A stretch of 64,000 nt of DNA. Source: Bacillus sp. Bos-x628 (lineage in GTDB: Bacteria > Bacillota > Bacilli > Bacillales > Bacillaceae). Numbering within the stretch: position 1 is the stretch's first letter; every line of letters begins with the position of its first letter. A program made the position numbers and the translations under genes. The stretch lies in contig NZ_CP159358.1 in assembly GCF_040500475.1 (NCBI RefSeq), positions 1,550,001 to 1,614,000 on the forward strand. The letters are read 5' to 3'. This document shows positions 1 through 6,597 of the stretch, piece after piece. The notes beneath the pieces are model-generated. The model searched no databases. It saw only the letters and a program-made list of their open reading frames with translations, and was not told the origin of the DNA.

Positions 1-101
1 CCTCTTTTCTTTTATTTTGTAAAAGTGTATAGACAAGGGCTATTCTGCCACCAATTACACCCGTAATAATAGCGGTGATGATTGCCCCAGTAATCGTCCG
101 C
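1..101 (-). pseudogene. xhlA: xhlA fragment of collapsed prophage R
   Basis: These bases match the 3' part of the intact xhlA at 7727-7819 with two differences: one T fewer near the stop codon, which removes the original stop, and one substitution. The match ends abruptly at 101, where the sequence becomes that of the end of the lipoprotein gene (42925 onward). The fragment is therefore what remains of the lysis module of a second, related prophage whose middle has been deleted. The rest of that lysis module should lie left of the window. Confidence 0.85.
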
Positions 102-102
102 T

Positions 103-593
103 AGAGAATCATTATAAAGAATGCCCTCATAGTGGGACTTTTCTTTTCAACCAAAAACAGAACATATATTCTTATTATTGAACTTATAGCTGCTACGTTG
201 AAAATATGGCTTCATTTTGAAAAAAGAGCCAGCATTGTCTTTTGTGTGAATGGGTCATATAGCATGGTCATTGATAAACGGCTAACCAAAAAGCAACAAT
301 GGCAAGATTTCGGATATGAATTGTGTCATGTAATTAAACACTATGGAAATCAGTTTGATATGCACAGACTATTTCGAGAATTGCAAGAATATCAGGCTAA
401 TAGTTTTATGTATCATTTCTGTGTGCCCTCCTTTATGCTTCAAAAATTGAACCTGCCTTCTTTGCAATCTGAAGCGATTAAACTAATTGGTGACACCTTT
501 AATGTGACTTACTCTTTTGCCGCTACCCGCTTAGAAATGTTTAGAAGAAAAAGCTTTGCTTTTGCTTTATATGAGAATTCCTTAAAAAAATAA
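103..593 (+). pseudogene. immA: ImmA-type peptidase remnant of prophage R
   Basis: Homolog of the immA copy at 43013-43518. About 95 bases encoding the N-terminus are missing here, so the open frame (from 132) begins with unrelated residues before joining the conserved part at KIWLHFEK. The zinc-peptidase motif HExxH reads YELCH (around residues 62-66 of the open frame), so the first metal-binding His has become Tyr. The downstream ligand helix ELQEYQANSF is intact. With no proper N-terminus and a mutated active site, it is almost certainly inactive. Confidence 0.8.
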
Positions 594-615
594 ATTAAGG
601 AGGAGACTGTATAAC

Positions 616-1690
616 ATGGCTTACTTTAGAAAGGTTCCAGCAAAAAACAAAAAAGGGTACACCTATTCTTTTACAATTGAGTTAGGAAAAGACCCCATCA
701 CAGGTAAAAGAAAGCAGGTTACACGTAGAGGATTTGAAACAAAGAAGGAAGCTGAAGTTGTAGCCAACGAAATTGAAAATCAAATTAATAAAAATACTTT
801 TATTTTAGATAGTAACGTTCTTCTTTCATCACATATAGAAAAGTGGCTTGATCTAATTGCAAAAAGAAAAGTGAAGGAAACGACTTTTAAAAATTACAGA
901 AGAGTTGTTAAAAACAAAATAATACCTTTGTTGGGCCATTTTAAATTAAACGAGATCAAACCAGCACATATTGAACATTTTATTGCAAAATTATTGGACG
1001 AGGGACTTTCTGAAAGATATATAGAATATATATTTGCTGTTCTGTATGGATCCATGGAAAAAGCGGTTGATTGGGAGTTGATTAACAAAAACCCTCTAGA
1101 CAAAGTAAAGGTACCTCGTGGGCGCAGAAGAAAATACGTTACTTTGACACGGGAAGAAGTAAACAAATTTTTAAACGTAGTTAAGTTTGTGACAGCACCT
1201 GTATATCACGCTATTTTCACAACTGCCCTTTACACTGGCATGAGGCGGGGAGAACTTCTCGGGCTTAAATGGGAGGATGTTGATTTTGAAGCTACCACAA
1301 TCCATGTAAGAAGAAATTTAATATATGATGATGAAGGATTCGTTTTGGAACATTGAATACAGAATCATCAGAAAGAGATATTACGTTTGAAGATTATCTG
1401 GTTGAGTGTGAGTTTGCTAGACAAGATGGAAGACCTATTTATCCTCGTACCTTAACTGAAAACTTCAATAGAGCGACTAAAGAAGCCGCTCTACCAAAAA
1501 TACGTATTCATTACTGCCGTCATACTCATGCAACGCTATTATTAGAAGCAGGTGTATCTCTAAAAGAAGTTCAAGAACGCTTCGGCCATTCATCTATTAA
1601 AATGACTGGTGATATTTACGTACACGTAACACTAAAAATTAAAGCTAGAACAGCGAAAAATTCGGTGATTATTTGAAATCTGAAGGTTAA
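616..1690 (+). pseudogene. int: Tyrosine integrase remnant of prophage R
   Basis: The first 240 codons are nearly identical to the intact integrase at 43536-44684, including the arm-binding N-terminus (MAYFRKVPAKNKKGY) and the catalytic Arg region TGMRRGELLGLKW. A one-base loss at about 1343 shifts the frame. A further deletion removes about 25 codons between LVEC and FARQDG, and another single-base loss lies near the end. The HxxR box reads HYCRH instead of HDCRH. The nucleophile Tyr of DIYVHVT remains. The gene cannot make a working recombinase. It starts at the ATG at 616 with GGAGGAGA upstream, as in the intact copy. Confidence 0.9.
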
Positions 1691-1717
1691 GTGGTAAAAT
1701 GTGGTTAATTACGCTTG

Positions 1718-1772
1718 CGTGGCTCCTTAAACCTTATTATTTAAGGGATAAAGACGCCACGCACTCCATATG
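1718..1772. other. attR-like end of prophage R with rlmCD 3'-end fossil
   Basis: Homologous to 44713-44767. It contains the same CGTGGC...GCCACG inverted repeat and, on the minus strand at 1737-1769, codons for the same RlmCD ending (ECVASLSLK, stop). The similarity stops at 1772, right after CTCCATATG, exactly where the chromosomal rlmCD sequence continues in the right-hand copy. This marks the right end of prophage R and the left end of whatever inserted next. Confidence 0.75.
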
Positions 1773-1819
1773 TGAGAAATTGACATTGCATACAGGAGTG
1801 GCATTAGTTCAGAATTAGG

Positions 1820-1850
1820 ATGGAGCCTTCAAATATATCGAAGGCTCCAT
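1820..1850. terminator. Hairpin terminator after methyltransferase gene
   Basis: Perfect 11-bp stem ATGGAGCCTTC / GAAGGCTCCAT with a 9-base loop, placed just beyond the stop codon of the leftward methyltransferase gene. The T-run is short on both strands, so efficiency is uncertain. Confidence 0.55.
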
Positions 1851-1856
1851 TTCTAA

Positions 1857-2615
1857 CTAAATTGCTTTAGCTAAAATAATAAATCGGTGTTGTTTTACGT
1901 CAAAATAACCCTTTTGTTCAATGGTTCTATGAATGGTGTATAATTCATCCTGGAATTTACTTATTTCAAAACCTGGCACTTGCCAAGGAATTGCTTTAAG
2001 ATAATAGACCAATGCTCCAATATCATAAAATCTTTGAATAGGGAACTCTTCAACACTTTTCAAAACCTCAAAATTATTCTCCTGTATTTCTTTTAAAGCT
2101 AGTTTTAAATTCCAATCAATAAATTCCTCATTTATTGGTACCCTTAGATTTTTATTAATTTCTATGCAATCGATTCCACCGACTTGTTGAGTTAGAAAAA
2201 TACCTTCTTTCGAGATAATTCTTCTCACCTCTTTAGATGAAAATGACTCATGTTGATTTATGATAAGGTCAAATTTCCCAGTCTCAAACGGAAGAATTTC
2301 ATCATTATCAATTGGAACTACCTTAACTCCTAAAGGTGTTAATCGTTCTTTTGCGATAGGTACATTAGGCATGTAACCTTCTGTAGCATAAACTGATGTT
2401 GGAAAAGGTCTTAATTTTGATAAAAACTCTCCACCACCTGTTCCCATATCTAGCATTGATTTTGCACTTTGAACAAGAGAAGTAGCTATACTGCCATATG
2501 ACCATGAAAGCAACTCACTCTTCATTCTTCCAGTTTCAGATATGAATGAGAAATCCCACCCAACAAAAGGTTCATCTGCTTGTTTTATAAATGAAGAAAA
2601 CTGTTTGTCATTCAT
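1857..2615 (-). CDS. SAM-dependent class I methyltransferase
   Basis: 252 residues. The glycine-rich SAM loop is visible as MLDMGTGGGEF (about residues 56-66), followed by an acidic strand end (VYATEG) and a motif IV-like FDLIINQHES. It is the type of small Rossmann methyltransferase often annotated as a generic class I enzyme acting on a small molecule; the substrate cannot be read from the sequence. The start at 2615 has a good site, TTGGAGGGATTATT, directly upstream. It lies in the remnant island between two rlmCD 3'-end fossils, so it is cargo of an older integrated element, the only gene of that element that still looks intact. Confidence 0.75.
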   Translation of the reverse strand: MNDKQFSSFIKQADEPFVGWDFSFISETGRMKSELLSWSYGSIATSLVQSAKSMLDMGTGGGEFLSKLRPFPTSVYATEGYMPNVPIAKERLTPLGVKVVPIDNDEILPFETGKFDLIINQHESFSSKEVRRIISKEGIFLTQQVGGIDCIEINKNLRVPINEEFIDWNLKLALKEIQENNFEVLKSVEEFPIQRFYDIGALVYYLKAIPWQVPGFEISKFQDELYTIHRTIEQKGYFDVKQHRFIILAKAI

Positions 2616-3259
2616 AATAATCCCTCCAATAATAATTTTGCAGTTTTAATGATTAAAACATTGGTGGGCCTCTTACGAACGTATAAAGTTGTTATGTTTC
2701 ATATTCTTTCAGTCTCATATTTAATAACTCCCTGTAGAAAATTGATTTACTTTACTATAACATATTTACCAATTACTTCTACCTCAATTGATAGCCAATT
2801 AATGAGAGCTGCTCCTAATTACTATTCCTTTATGATACCCAGTGCCTAGCAAAAAATAGTCATTTCTTAAAAAGAGTATCCCATGTTTAAACTTTAAATT
2901 ATTTCTTTAAATACCTTTGTACGCCACCTATAGAAAGGAAAGTTCCTAAAAATATTTTACTTCTATAAATACTTAAAATTGTACCCCCTTTTCTATCAAA
3001 TAACTTTCCGAGACAAATTTCCAATTTATCTAGTTTCAACCTCTATAAACAAATAAGCAGTCACCTTTATAATTCCACGAAAAATAGATACGTTCTTTGT
3101 CTCCGACTGTCTAATAAGTTATTGATTTTGACGTACAAAAGCAAAAAAACTAAGAGTGTAACATTTATACCTTTTTTATTCCCCTTCTACTTCCTTTTGA
3201 TTATTTACCTGTTCCTATAATGTGAGTGAAAGTGAAAGAATTATAGGAAGGATGAGTAT
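2616..3259. other. AT-rich non-coding stretch in island I
   Basis: No convincing gene. A 66-codon open frame at 2649-2849 has no ribosome-binding site and low-complexity content. A TATAAT-like hexamer occurs at about 3216, about 45 bases before the HTH pseudogene, without a well-spaced -35. The stretch looks like decayed island sequence. Confidence 0.5.
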
Positions 3260-3434
3260 ATGAAACTATTAAAAATCCCTGAGGTAGCCAAAATCTTAAA
3301 GCTGTCCGAAAATCGTGTTTATGTGCTTACAAAACAAAGGGTAATCTTCAGTTAAAGTTGGTGGTTCAGTGAGAGTGCTACAAGATGAATTAGAAGAATA
3401 TATCAAAGGCGGTGGAAATAATGATACTAGATGA
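3260..3434 (+). pseudogene. Excisionase-like helix-turn-helix gene, frameshifted
   Basis: The start MKLLKIPEVAKILKLSENRV is the first half of a MerR/excisionase-type HTH domain (helix_turn_helix_17), preceded by AGGAAGGATG. The frame breaks after about 25 codons (a stop follows the KQRVIFS run). The second half of the fold, KVGGSVRVLQDELEEYIKGG, continues in another frame. Intact relatives are small DNA-binding proteins that act as recombination directionality factors or plasmid regulators. Its position just before a recombinase remnant supports an excisionase origin, but that is inference. Confidence 0.6.
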
Positions 3435-3660
3435 AATTGAGAAACTTTACTCAGTTGAATTTGTTGCGAAGTTGGCAAAAAAAGATAATACAGAACAATT
3501 ACAAGCCTTCAAAAAGGAAGTAGAATGCTTTTCAGAGTTAGATATTGAAGATTAAAACATACTTAAACAAGTTCTATCAAAGCTTATTAACAAGATAGAA
3601 GTATTTGAGGAAGGAAAGATTAAGATACACTACAATCTTTCCCCCTCTCTTTTCGCTTAA
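3421..3660 (+). pseudogene. C-terminal remnant of large serine recombinase
   Basis: One frame reads MILDEIEKLYSVEFVAKLAK... to FSELDIED, is interrupted by a TAA at 3553, then continues as NILKQVLSKLINKIEVFEEG and KIKIHYNLSP before its natural stop at 3658. The segment IEVFEEGKIKIHY is typical of the extreme C-terminus of large serine recombinases of phages and integrative elements. About 400 residues, including the catalytic domain, are missing. The fragment points to a different integration enzyme for island I than the tyrosine integrase of prophage P. A free-standing 44-residue protein from 3421 is the alternative reading. Confidence 0.5.
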
Positions 3661-3734
3661 TTAGGTACAGTTTCATTGTCTAAATCTTTTAAAACAAGTT
3701 TCACTATCACTTCCACATGATTCGTATTAATCAT
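3657..3734 (-). pseudogene. Displaced 3' end of an rlmCD gene
   Basis: Reads TNHVEVIVKLVLKDLDNETV plus two residues and a stop. The chromosomal RlmCD ends [13 protein letters not shown]. The shared part is encoded within 16 identical bases (3712-3727 and 44760-44775). Phages and islands that insert in a gene 3' end supply a replacement tail and push the former tail to the far side of the insert. This fragment is best read as the tail rlmCD had before prophage P inserted. Confidence 0.6.
3712..3727. other. attL core of prophage P
   Basis: The 16 bases TCCACATGATTCGTAT are identical to 44760-44775, in the same orientation, at the other end of the phage genes and inside rlmCD. To the left lies the recombinase-type island, to the right phage-type sequence. 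A direct repeat of this kind bounding a 41-kb prophage is what an integrase crossover leaves. Confidence 0.7.
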
Positions 3735-3840
3735 CTAGCTCGTCAACTTTTTTTGACCTTCGCAACCAGTATGAACTAAAATCTTAATATTCACTTATGG
3801 GAATATACGTTCGTTAACTTTCGCAAACTTTTAGATCAAA

Positions 3841-3858
3841 TGTGGTCAGTGGTCAAAA
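3841..3858. other. Integrase arm-site repeats, left end
   Basis: Two adjacent copies of GTGGTCA (3842-3848 and 3849-3855). The same heptamer occurs twice at the right end, 44685-44691 and 44696-44702. Paired short repeats on both sides of an att core are typical of tyrosine-integrase arm-binding sites, and their presence on both sides supports 3712-44775 as the prophage limits. Confidence 0.5.
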
Positions 3859-3987
3859 AAAGCCGTCCTTTTGGGTGGCCAAGGTGTGAGTAATATAAGA
3901 AGAAAATCATTGAAATATACGAATTTTTATTATACCTGTTTCCGCAGGTAAACCGTATATTCTATATTATACATCACTTTTAGACAC

Positions 3988-4001
3988 CGAACAAATATTC
4001 T
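3988..4001. promoter_or_regulatory. Possible LexA (SOS) box
   Basis: CGAACAAATATTCT matches 12 of 14 positions of the Bacillus LexA consensus CGAACRNRYGTTYC and sits 27 bases before the start codon of the small winged-helix gene. Two mismatches fall in the right half-site, so binding may be weak. Confidence 0.4.
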
Positions 4002-4027
4002 GTTAAAATGTTTTTGGTGGTGATGAT

Positions 4028-4216
4028 ATGACTGATCTCGAAAGAAAAATTTATCGAATCATTTATAATATGAGCCGGTTTCGAAAGAGCCCTTCGATGG
4101 ATGACCTTAAAAGGAAAACAGGTAAAGACGAACAATCTATACGGAAAGCAGTCAAGAATCTAATATCTCGAAAGGAAATGACTTGGGATAAAGAAAAAAA
4201 AGAATGGAGATTTTAA
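4028..4216 (+). CDS. Small winged-helix DNA-binding protein
   Basis: 62 residues, charged, with a predicted three-helix core (TDLERKIYRIIYNMSRF; SMDDLKRKTG; QSIRKAVKNLISR) and a C-terminal wing ending WDKEKKEWRF. This is the shape of a minimal winged-helix domain like those of phage or plasmid regulators; no specific family is recognised. It is the first gene inside the left end of prophage P, on the strand opposite its neighbours, with GGTGGTGATG before the ATG. The SOS-like box just upstream suggests expression during induction, which would fit a role in excision control or early regulation. That role is inference. Confidence 0.6.
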   Translation: MTDLERKIYRIIYNMSRFRKSPSMDDLKRKTGKDEQSIRKAVKNLISRKEMTWDKEKKEWRF

Positions 4217-4218
4217 GT

Positions 4219-4446
4219 CTAATCATAAGGGCGGTATTTTTTCCGCCCTTCTTTCAATTCTTTTTCAAGAGCTTGTACATGTTGTAATAAAAATAAAGCA
4301 ACTGTTCCAACCTTTTTGACGGGTTTGAGCTTTCCAGAACTCACAAGTGCGCTTAAGCGCTGTCGTGTTACTCCGAGTATTTCACCGACTTCTGCTGTCG
4401 TTAAAACTTCTTTTTGAATAAACTTAATTTTTTCACTTTCGTTCAT
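4219..4446 (-). CDS. Cassette 1: MerR/excisionase-type HTH protein
   Basis: 75 residues. The helix-turn-helix TTAEVGEILGVTRQRLSALV (about 16-35) followed by a wing LKPVKKVGTVALFLLQHV is the helix_turn_helix_17 fold of excisionases and small regulators. The C-terminus is a basic helix (ELKEGRKKYRPYD). Its start overlaps the end of the membrane-protein gene by 14 bases, so the two are translationally linked. The same pair (membrane protein then HTH protein, overlapping) recurs at 30297-30500 and 30092-30304. It is a good candidate for the regulator that reads the dyad shared by the two cassette promoters. Confidence 0.65.
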   Translation of the reverse strand: MNESEKIKFIQKEVLTTAEVGEILGVTRQRLSALVSSGKLKPVKKVGTVALFLLQHVQALEKELKEGRKKYRPYD

Positions 4447-4672
4447 GTCGCTTTTCTCTCCACATCATAATTAATCCTTTTAACAAGGTGAAAACAACAG
4501 CTATCAATAATATAGTATTGGCTATCTTCCCTGACATACTCTGATTTGTCGTATCAATTACAACAACACCTGAAATCAGAATAAGCATAACGGCAAAGTC
4601 TGCTGTGCTATAGTGTTTAAAGTAGTTTTTCATATCATCGTGGACGTGGGCTTTTACGGTATACTGCAACAC
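4433..4672 (-). CDS. Cassette 1: two-helix membrane protein
   Basis: 79 residues with two hydrophobic spans (FAVMLILISGVVVIDTT and TILLIAVVFTLLKGLIMMW) and a charged C-terminus REKRHERK. The longest frame starts at a GTG (4672) that falls in the loop of an 11-bp inverted repeat and lacks a clear ribosome-binding site. An internal ATG at 4633 (MKNYFKHYSTADF) is the alternative start. It belongs to the three-gene cassette peptide - membrane protein - HTH protein. Function unknown. Confidence 0.6.
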   Translation of the reverse strand: MLQYTVKAHVHDDMKNYFKHYSTADFAVMLILISGVVVIDTTNQSMSGKIANTILLIAVVFTLLKGLIMMWREKRHERK

Positions 4673-4687
4673 GCTTTTGCAGTATAC
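4659..4687. promoter_or_regulatory. 11-bp inverted repeat around GTG start
   Basis: GTATACTGCAA / TTGCAGTATAC, perfect arms separated by 7 bases. The GTG start of the 79-residue membrane protein lies in the loop. It could be a protein operator, or an mRNA hairpin that exposes or hides the start codon. Confidence 0.6.
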
Positions 4688-4701
4688 TATTATAGAGAGT
4701 A

Positions 4702-4717
4702 AGGGGATTTCTCCCCT
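4702..4717. terminator. GC-run hairpin between peptide and membrane genes
   Basis: GGGGA-tttc-TCCCC; on the plus strand it is followed by TTTTCTCT, so it could end a rightward transcript. On the leftward strand the T-run is only two bases, so peptide transcripts may read through into the membrane-protein gene. The second cassette has a similar G5/C5 hairpin at the same place. Confidence 0.4.
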
Positions 4718-4731
4718 TTTCTCTAGTGTGT

Positions 4732-4875
4732 TTAGCGCTTCTTGCTTGTCCGGCGGGAGCGCTTTTTCTTTTTCTTGCTATGCTTTTCGCTTTCCTTCTG
4801 CCATATGTCGTAGATGTGTTTAATGATGGTCACGATACCAGCGATAGCAAGAATCCAGTTTCTCACCTCGTCCAC
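4732..4875 (-). CDS. Cassette 1: tiny membrane peptide with cationic tail
   Basis: 47 residues from a GTG start with a very strong site (AAAGGAGGTG, 5 bases before). An N-terminal hydrophobic helix (WILAIAGIVTIIKHIY) is followed by a tail that is mostly Lys and Arg (KKKKKRSRR). A perfectly spaced promoter lies upstream. The same design, with little sequence identity, recurs at 30543-30692 behind almost the same promoter. A single membrane span with a basic tail, a strong promoter and a strong Shine-Dalgarno are features of Bacillus type I toxin peptides (TxpA/BsrG class); this one is not a recognised member of them. Confidence 0.7.
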   Translation of the reverse strand: MDEVRNWILAIAGIVTIIKHIYDIWQKESEKHSKKKKKRSRRTSKKR

Positions 4876-4900
4876 TTCAGCACCTCCTTTCTATACTTTA

Positions 4901-4931
4901 ATTATACAATATCTATTTACCATAGTCAATA
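4901..4931 (-). promoter_or_regulatory. Cassette 1 promoter with dyad operator
   Basis: Leftward TTGACT - 17 bp - TATAAT (-35 at 4924-4929, -10 at 4901-4906). An 18-base imperfect dyad, TATTGACTATGGTAAATA on the minus strand (4914-4931, 14 of 18 positions symmetric), overlaps the -35. The second cassette has the same dyad with one base changed, and DNA from the -10 to the ribosome-binding site is also almost identical. Confidence 0.75.
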
Positions 4932-5024
4932 GGTATTGTGTAGAATAGGAATTAAGTTTTGTTTTTTTCAAATAGAGCCCATTATGGAAAAAATCATGTT
5001 AATTTAGAGAGGGAGGTGAAAAAT

Positions 5025-5579
5025 TTGAATAGAATAAAAACTCAAAGGCCCAAGGAGAACTCAAATTATACAAAAACAGTAATCACACTTTCACTTTTAG
5101 CTAATGTGGTTATATTGCTATTATTTTTTTCGCCATTAGGTTATAAAGGAGAGGTTAATTTTAATATAACTATCTTTCCACGTATAAATGCTGTTCTAAA
5201 TAGCTTTACGTTCATCTTTCTTATAGCAGCTTTAATTTTTATAAAAAAGCATAATATAAAACTACACAGAGCTTTCATATTTGCAGCATTTTCTTCAACA
5301 ATATTATTTTTATTTTCATATTTAACTTACCACTTCTTATCTCAAGAGACCACTCATTATGGAGGAGAAGGGCTCGACAAATACTTTTACTACGTTATTT
5401 TAACTTCTCATAGTATTCTTGCAGGTATTGTTGTACCTTTAGCATTATTTTCATTAATATGGGGTTTAACAATGCAAACACAGAAACATCGAAAAATAGT
5501 ACGTTGGACAATGCCTATTTGGCTGTATGTTAGTCTGACTGGTGTTTTAGTTTATTTATTAATTTCTCCATATTACTAG
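5025..5579 (+). CDS. DUF420 membrane protein, CtaM/YozB-like
   Basis: 184 residues from a TTG start with GGGAGGTG 6 bases upstream (an upstream in-frame extension from 4959 has no such site). Five hydrophobic segments are separated by conserved pieces typical of DUF420: INAVLNSFTFIFLIAALIFI, KHNIKLHRAFIFAAF, LTYHFLS, HSILAGIVVPLALF and KHRKIVRWTMPIWLYVSLTG. Bacillus YozB and staphylococcal CtaM, of the same family, are needed for maturation of heme-copper terminal oxidases. Here the gene sits in phage DNA between a cassette and a bacteriocin-like gene, with a terminator after it. Whether it supports respiration in lysogens or protects them from something is not visible. Confidence 0.75.
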   Translation: MNRIKTQRPKENSNYTKTVITLSLLANVVILLLFFSPLGYKGEVNFNITIFPRINAVLNSFTFIFLIAALIFIKKHNIKLHRAFIFAAFSSTILFLFSYLTYHFLSQETTHYGGEGLDKYFYYVILTSHSILAGIVVPLALFSLIWGLTMQTQKHRKIVRWTMPIWLYVSLTGVLVYLLISPYY

Positions 5580-5590
5580 TGATTAAAAAA

Positions 5591-5610
5591 ACGCTCCTAT
5601 ATAGGAGCGT
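5591..5610. terminator. Bidirectional terminator between convergent genes
   Basis: Palindrome ACGCTCCTATATAGGAGCGT, flanked by an A-run on the left and TTTTTT on the right. It serves the DUF420 gene rightward and the halocin-like gene leftward. Confidence 0.85.
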
Positions 5611-5616
5611 CGTTTT

Positions 5617-6282
5617 TTAACCAAATAATTGTTCACACATATCTTTTGCCCCAGCCCAGCTTATTCCACCAGTTACTGCTGCACATAATACACCACATGC
5701 AACTGCTCCCCAACCTCCAGTTACAGCTGTACAAGCAGCAATACAAGCAAATTTAGATCCTGTACCAAGAACTGCACCTACGATAGCCCTACATAAACTT
5801 GATTGCTTAAAGTCAGCAGACTTTCCTGAGATAAAATTTTCATCTAACTTATTTCCGTCTTTATCAATTGTAACAGAGTATTTTGCTCCTGATTCTACGT
5901 TAATGACTTCAGCTTTCACAGTCTTATCATCTAGTTTTTCAACTTTTTGTTTTAAAGTTACAAATTTTTCGTTATTAACGTCAACAAAATACTGGTTATA
6001 CTCAATCTTATCTTTGCTATCGCCCAGCTTTTCTGCAATAATTACAGCTTTGTCTTTATCATTTTCGACTACTGCAGCTCTTTCTTTATCCAAAGCTAAA
6101 GTGTTCACATTATTGTCTTTTAATATTTCAATAGTTTTATTTAGATCTTTTGTGGTAGGCGCTACCAAAGGATCTGTTTTCTCACAGGTTGGACACTTTT
6201 CCTCCGCTTGAACTATTGACGTACTTCCAAACATTAGTGTTATTATAGTAAGTGTTAACACTACAGCTAAAAGCTTTTTCAT
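5617..6282 (-). CDS. Secreted halocin C8-like bacteriocin precursor
   Basis: 221 residues. A clear signal peptide (MKKLLAVVLTLTIITLMFGS, cleavage near VQAEE) is followed by a CPTC pair, a hydrophilic middle (about 40-160) and a C-terminal block of about 57 residues with six Cys and many Gly and Ala (LCRAIVGAVLG, FACIAAC, WGAVACGVLCAAVTGG, DMCEQLFG). Long secreted precursor plus compact Cys/Gly/Ala-rich C-terminus matches the halocin C8-like bacteriocin domain; in halocin C8 itself the mature peptide is the C-terminal part and the N-terminal part gives immunity. By analogy the middle could be the immunity or chaperone portion. The ribosome-binding site is TAGGAGGATG. No dedicated protease or transporter gene lies nearby. 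Confidence 0.65.
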   Translation of the reverse strand: MKKLLAVVLTLTIITLMFGSTSIVQAEEKCPTCEKTDPLVAPTTKDLNKTIEILKDNNVNTLALDKERAAVVENDKDKAVIIAEKLGDSKDKIEYNQYFVDVNNEKFVTLKQKVEKLDDKTVKAEVINVESGAKYSVTIDKDGNKLDENFISGKSADFKQSSLCRAIVGAVLGTGSKFACIAACTAVTGGWGAVACGVLCAAVTGGISWAGAKDMCEQLFG

Positions 6283-6380
6283 AGAACATCCTCCTAATCG
6301 TTATTTACATACTATATTTTACCAGACATTCTACTATATTAAATGGGTTTATTTCACTAAATTGGAAGAGGTGTTTTGTC

Positions 6381-6572
6381 ATGACCAAAAAATTCTCTAA
6401 ATTAATAACAGTTGTTTTCGTAATAACTTTAGTAAGTCAAATTGTATTTTATTCTCTAAATAAAGACTTTGACTTTTTCTCTTGGAACTTTATCTCAACC
6501 TTTATAGTTTATTTTCTAGTTTTATTAGTTTTATCTTTTTTTACAATGAATTTTTACAACAAAAAAAAATAA
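6381..6572 (+). CDS. Small two-span membrane protein
   Basis: 63 residues with two hydrophobic spans (LITVVFVITLVSQIVFYSL and FISTFIVYFLVLLVLSFFTM), a basic N-terminus and tail KKK. It is transcribed divergently from the halocin-like precursor with about 100 bases between them, and has GGAAGAGGTG before the ATG. Small two-span proteins next to bacteriocin genes are often immunity factors; here that is a positional inference. No family is recognised. Confidence 0.6.
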   Translation: MTKKFSKLITVVFVITLVSQIVFYSLNKDFDFFSWNFISTFIVYFLVLLVLSFFTMNFYNKKK

Positions 6573-6595
6573 CTCCCTCTCATAGAGAGGGAGTT
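6571..6595. terminator. Bidirectional terminator
   Basis: AACTCCCTCTC-ata-GAGAGGGAGTT with an A-run before and a T-run after, between the convergent membrane-protein and amidase genes. It probably ends the late phage transcript. Confidence 0.85.
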
Positions 6596-6597
6596 TT

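Noticed and set aside
616..1356. First half of the R integrase as a functional short protein
   Set aside because: It stops before the HxxR and Tyr catalytic motifs and is a frameshift product.
1737..1772. Taken as attL of prophage P
   Set aside because: Homology to the right end is explained by R being a sister phage with the same int-side end; the 16-bp repeat and arm sites at 3712-3858 fit P better.
2649..2849. Open frame of 66 codons on the plus strand
   Set aside because: No ribosome-binding site, AT-driven composition, lies in decayed island DNA.
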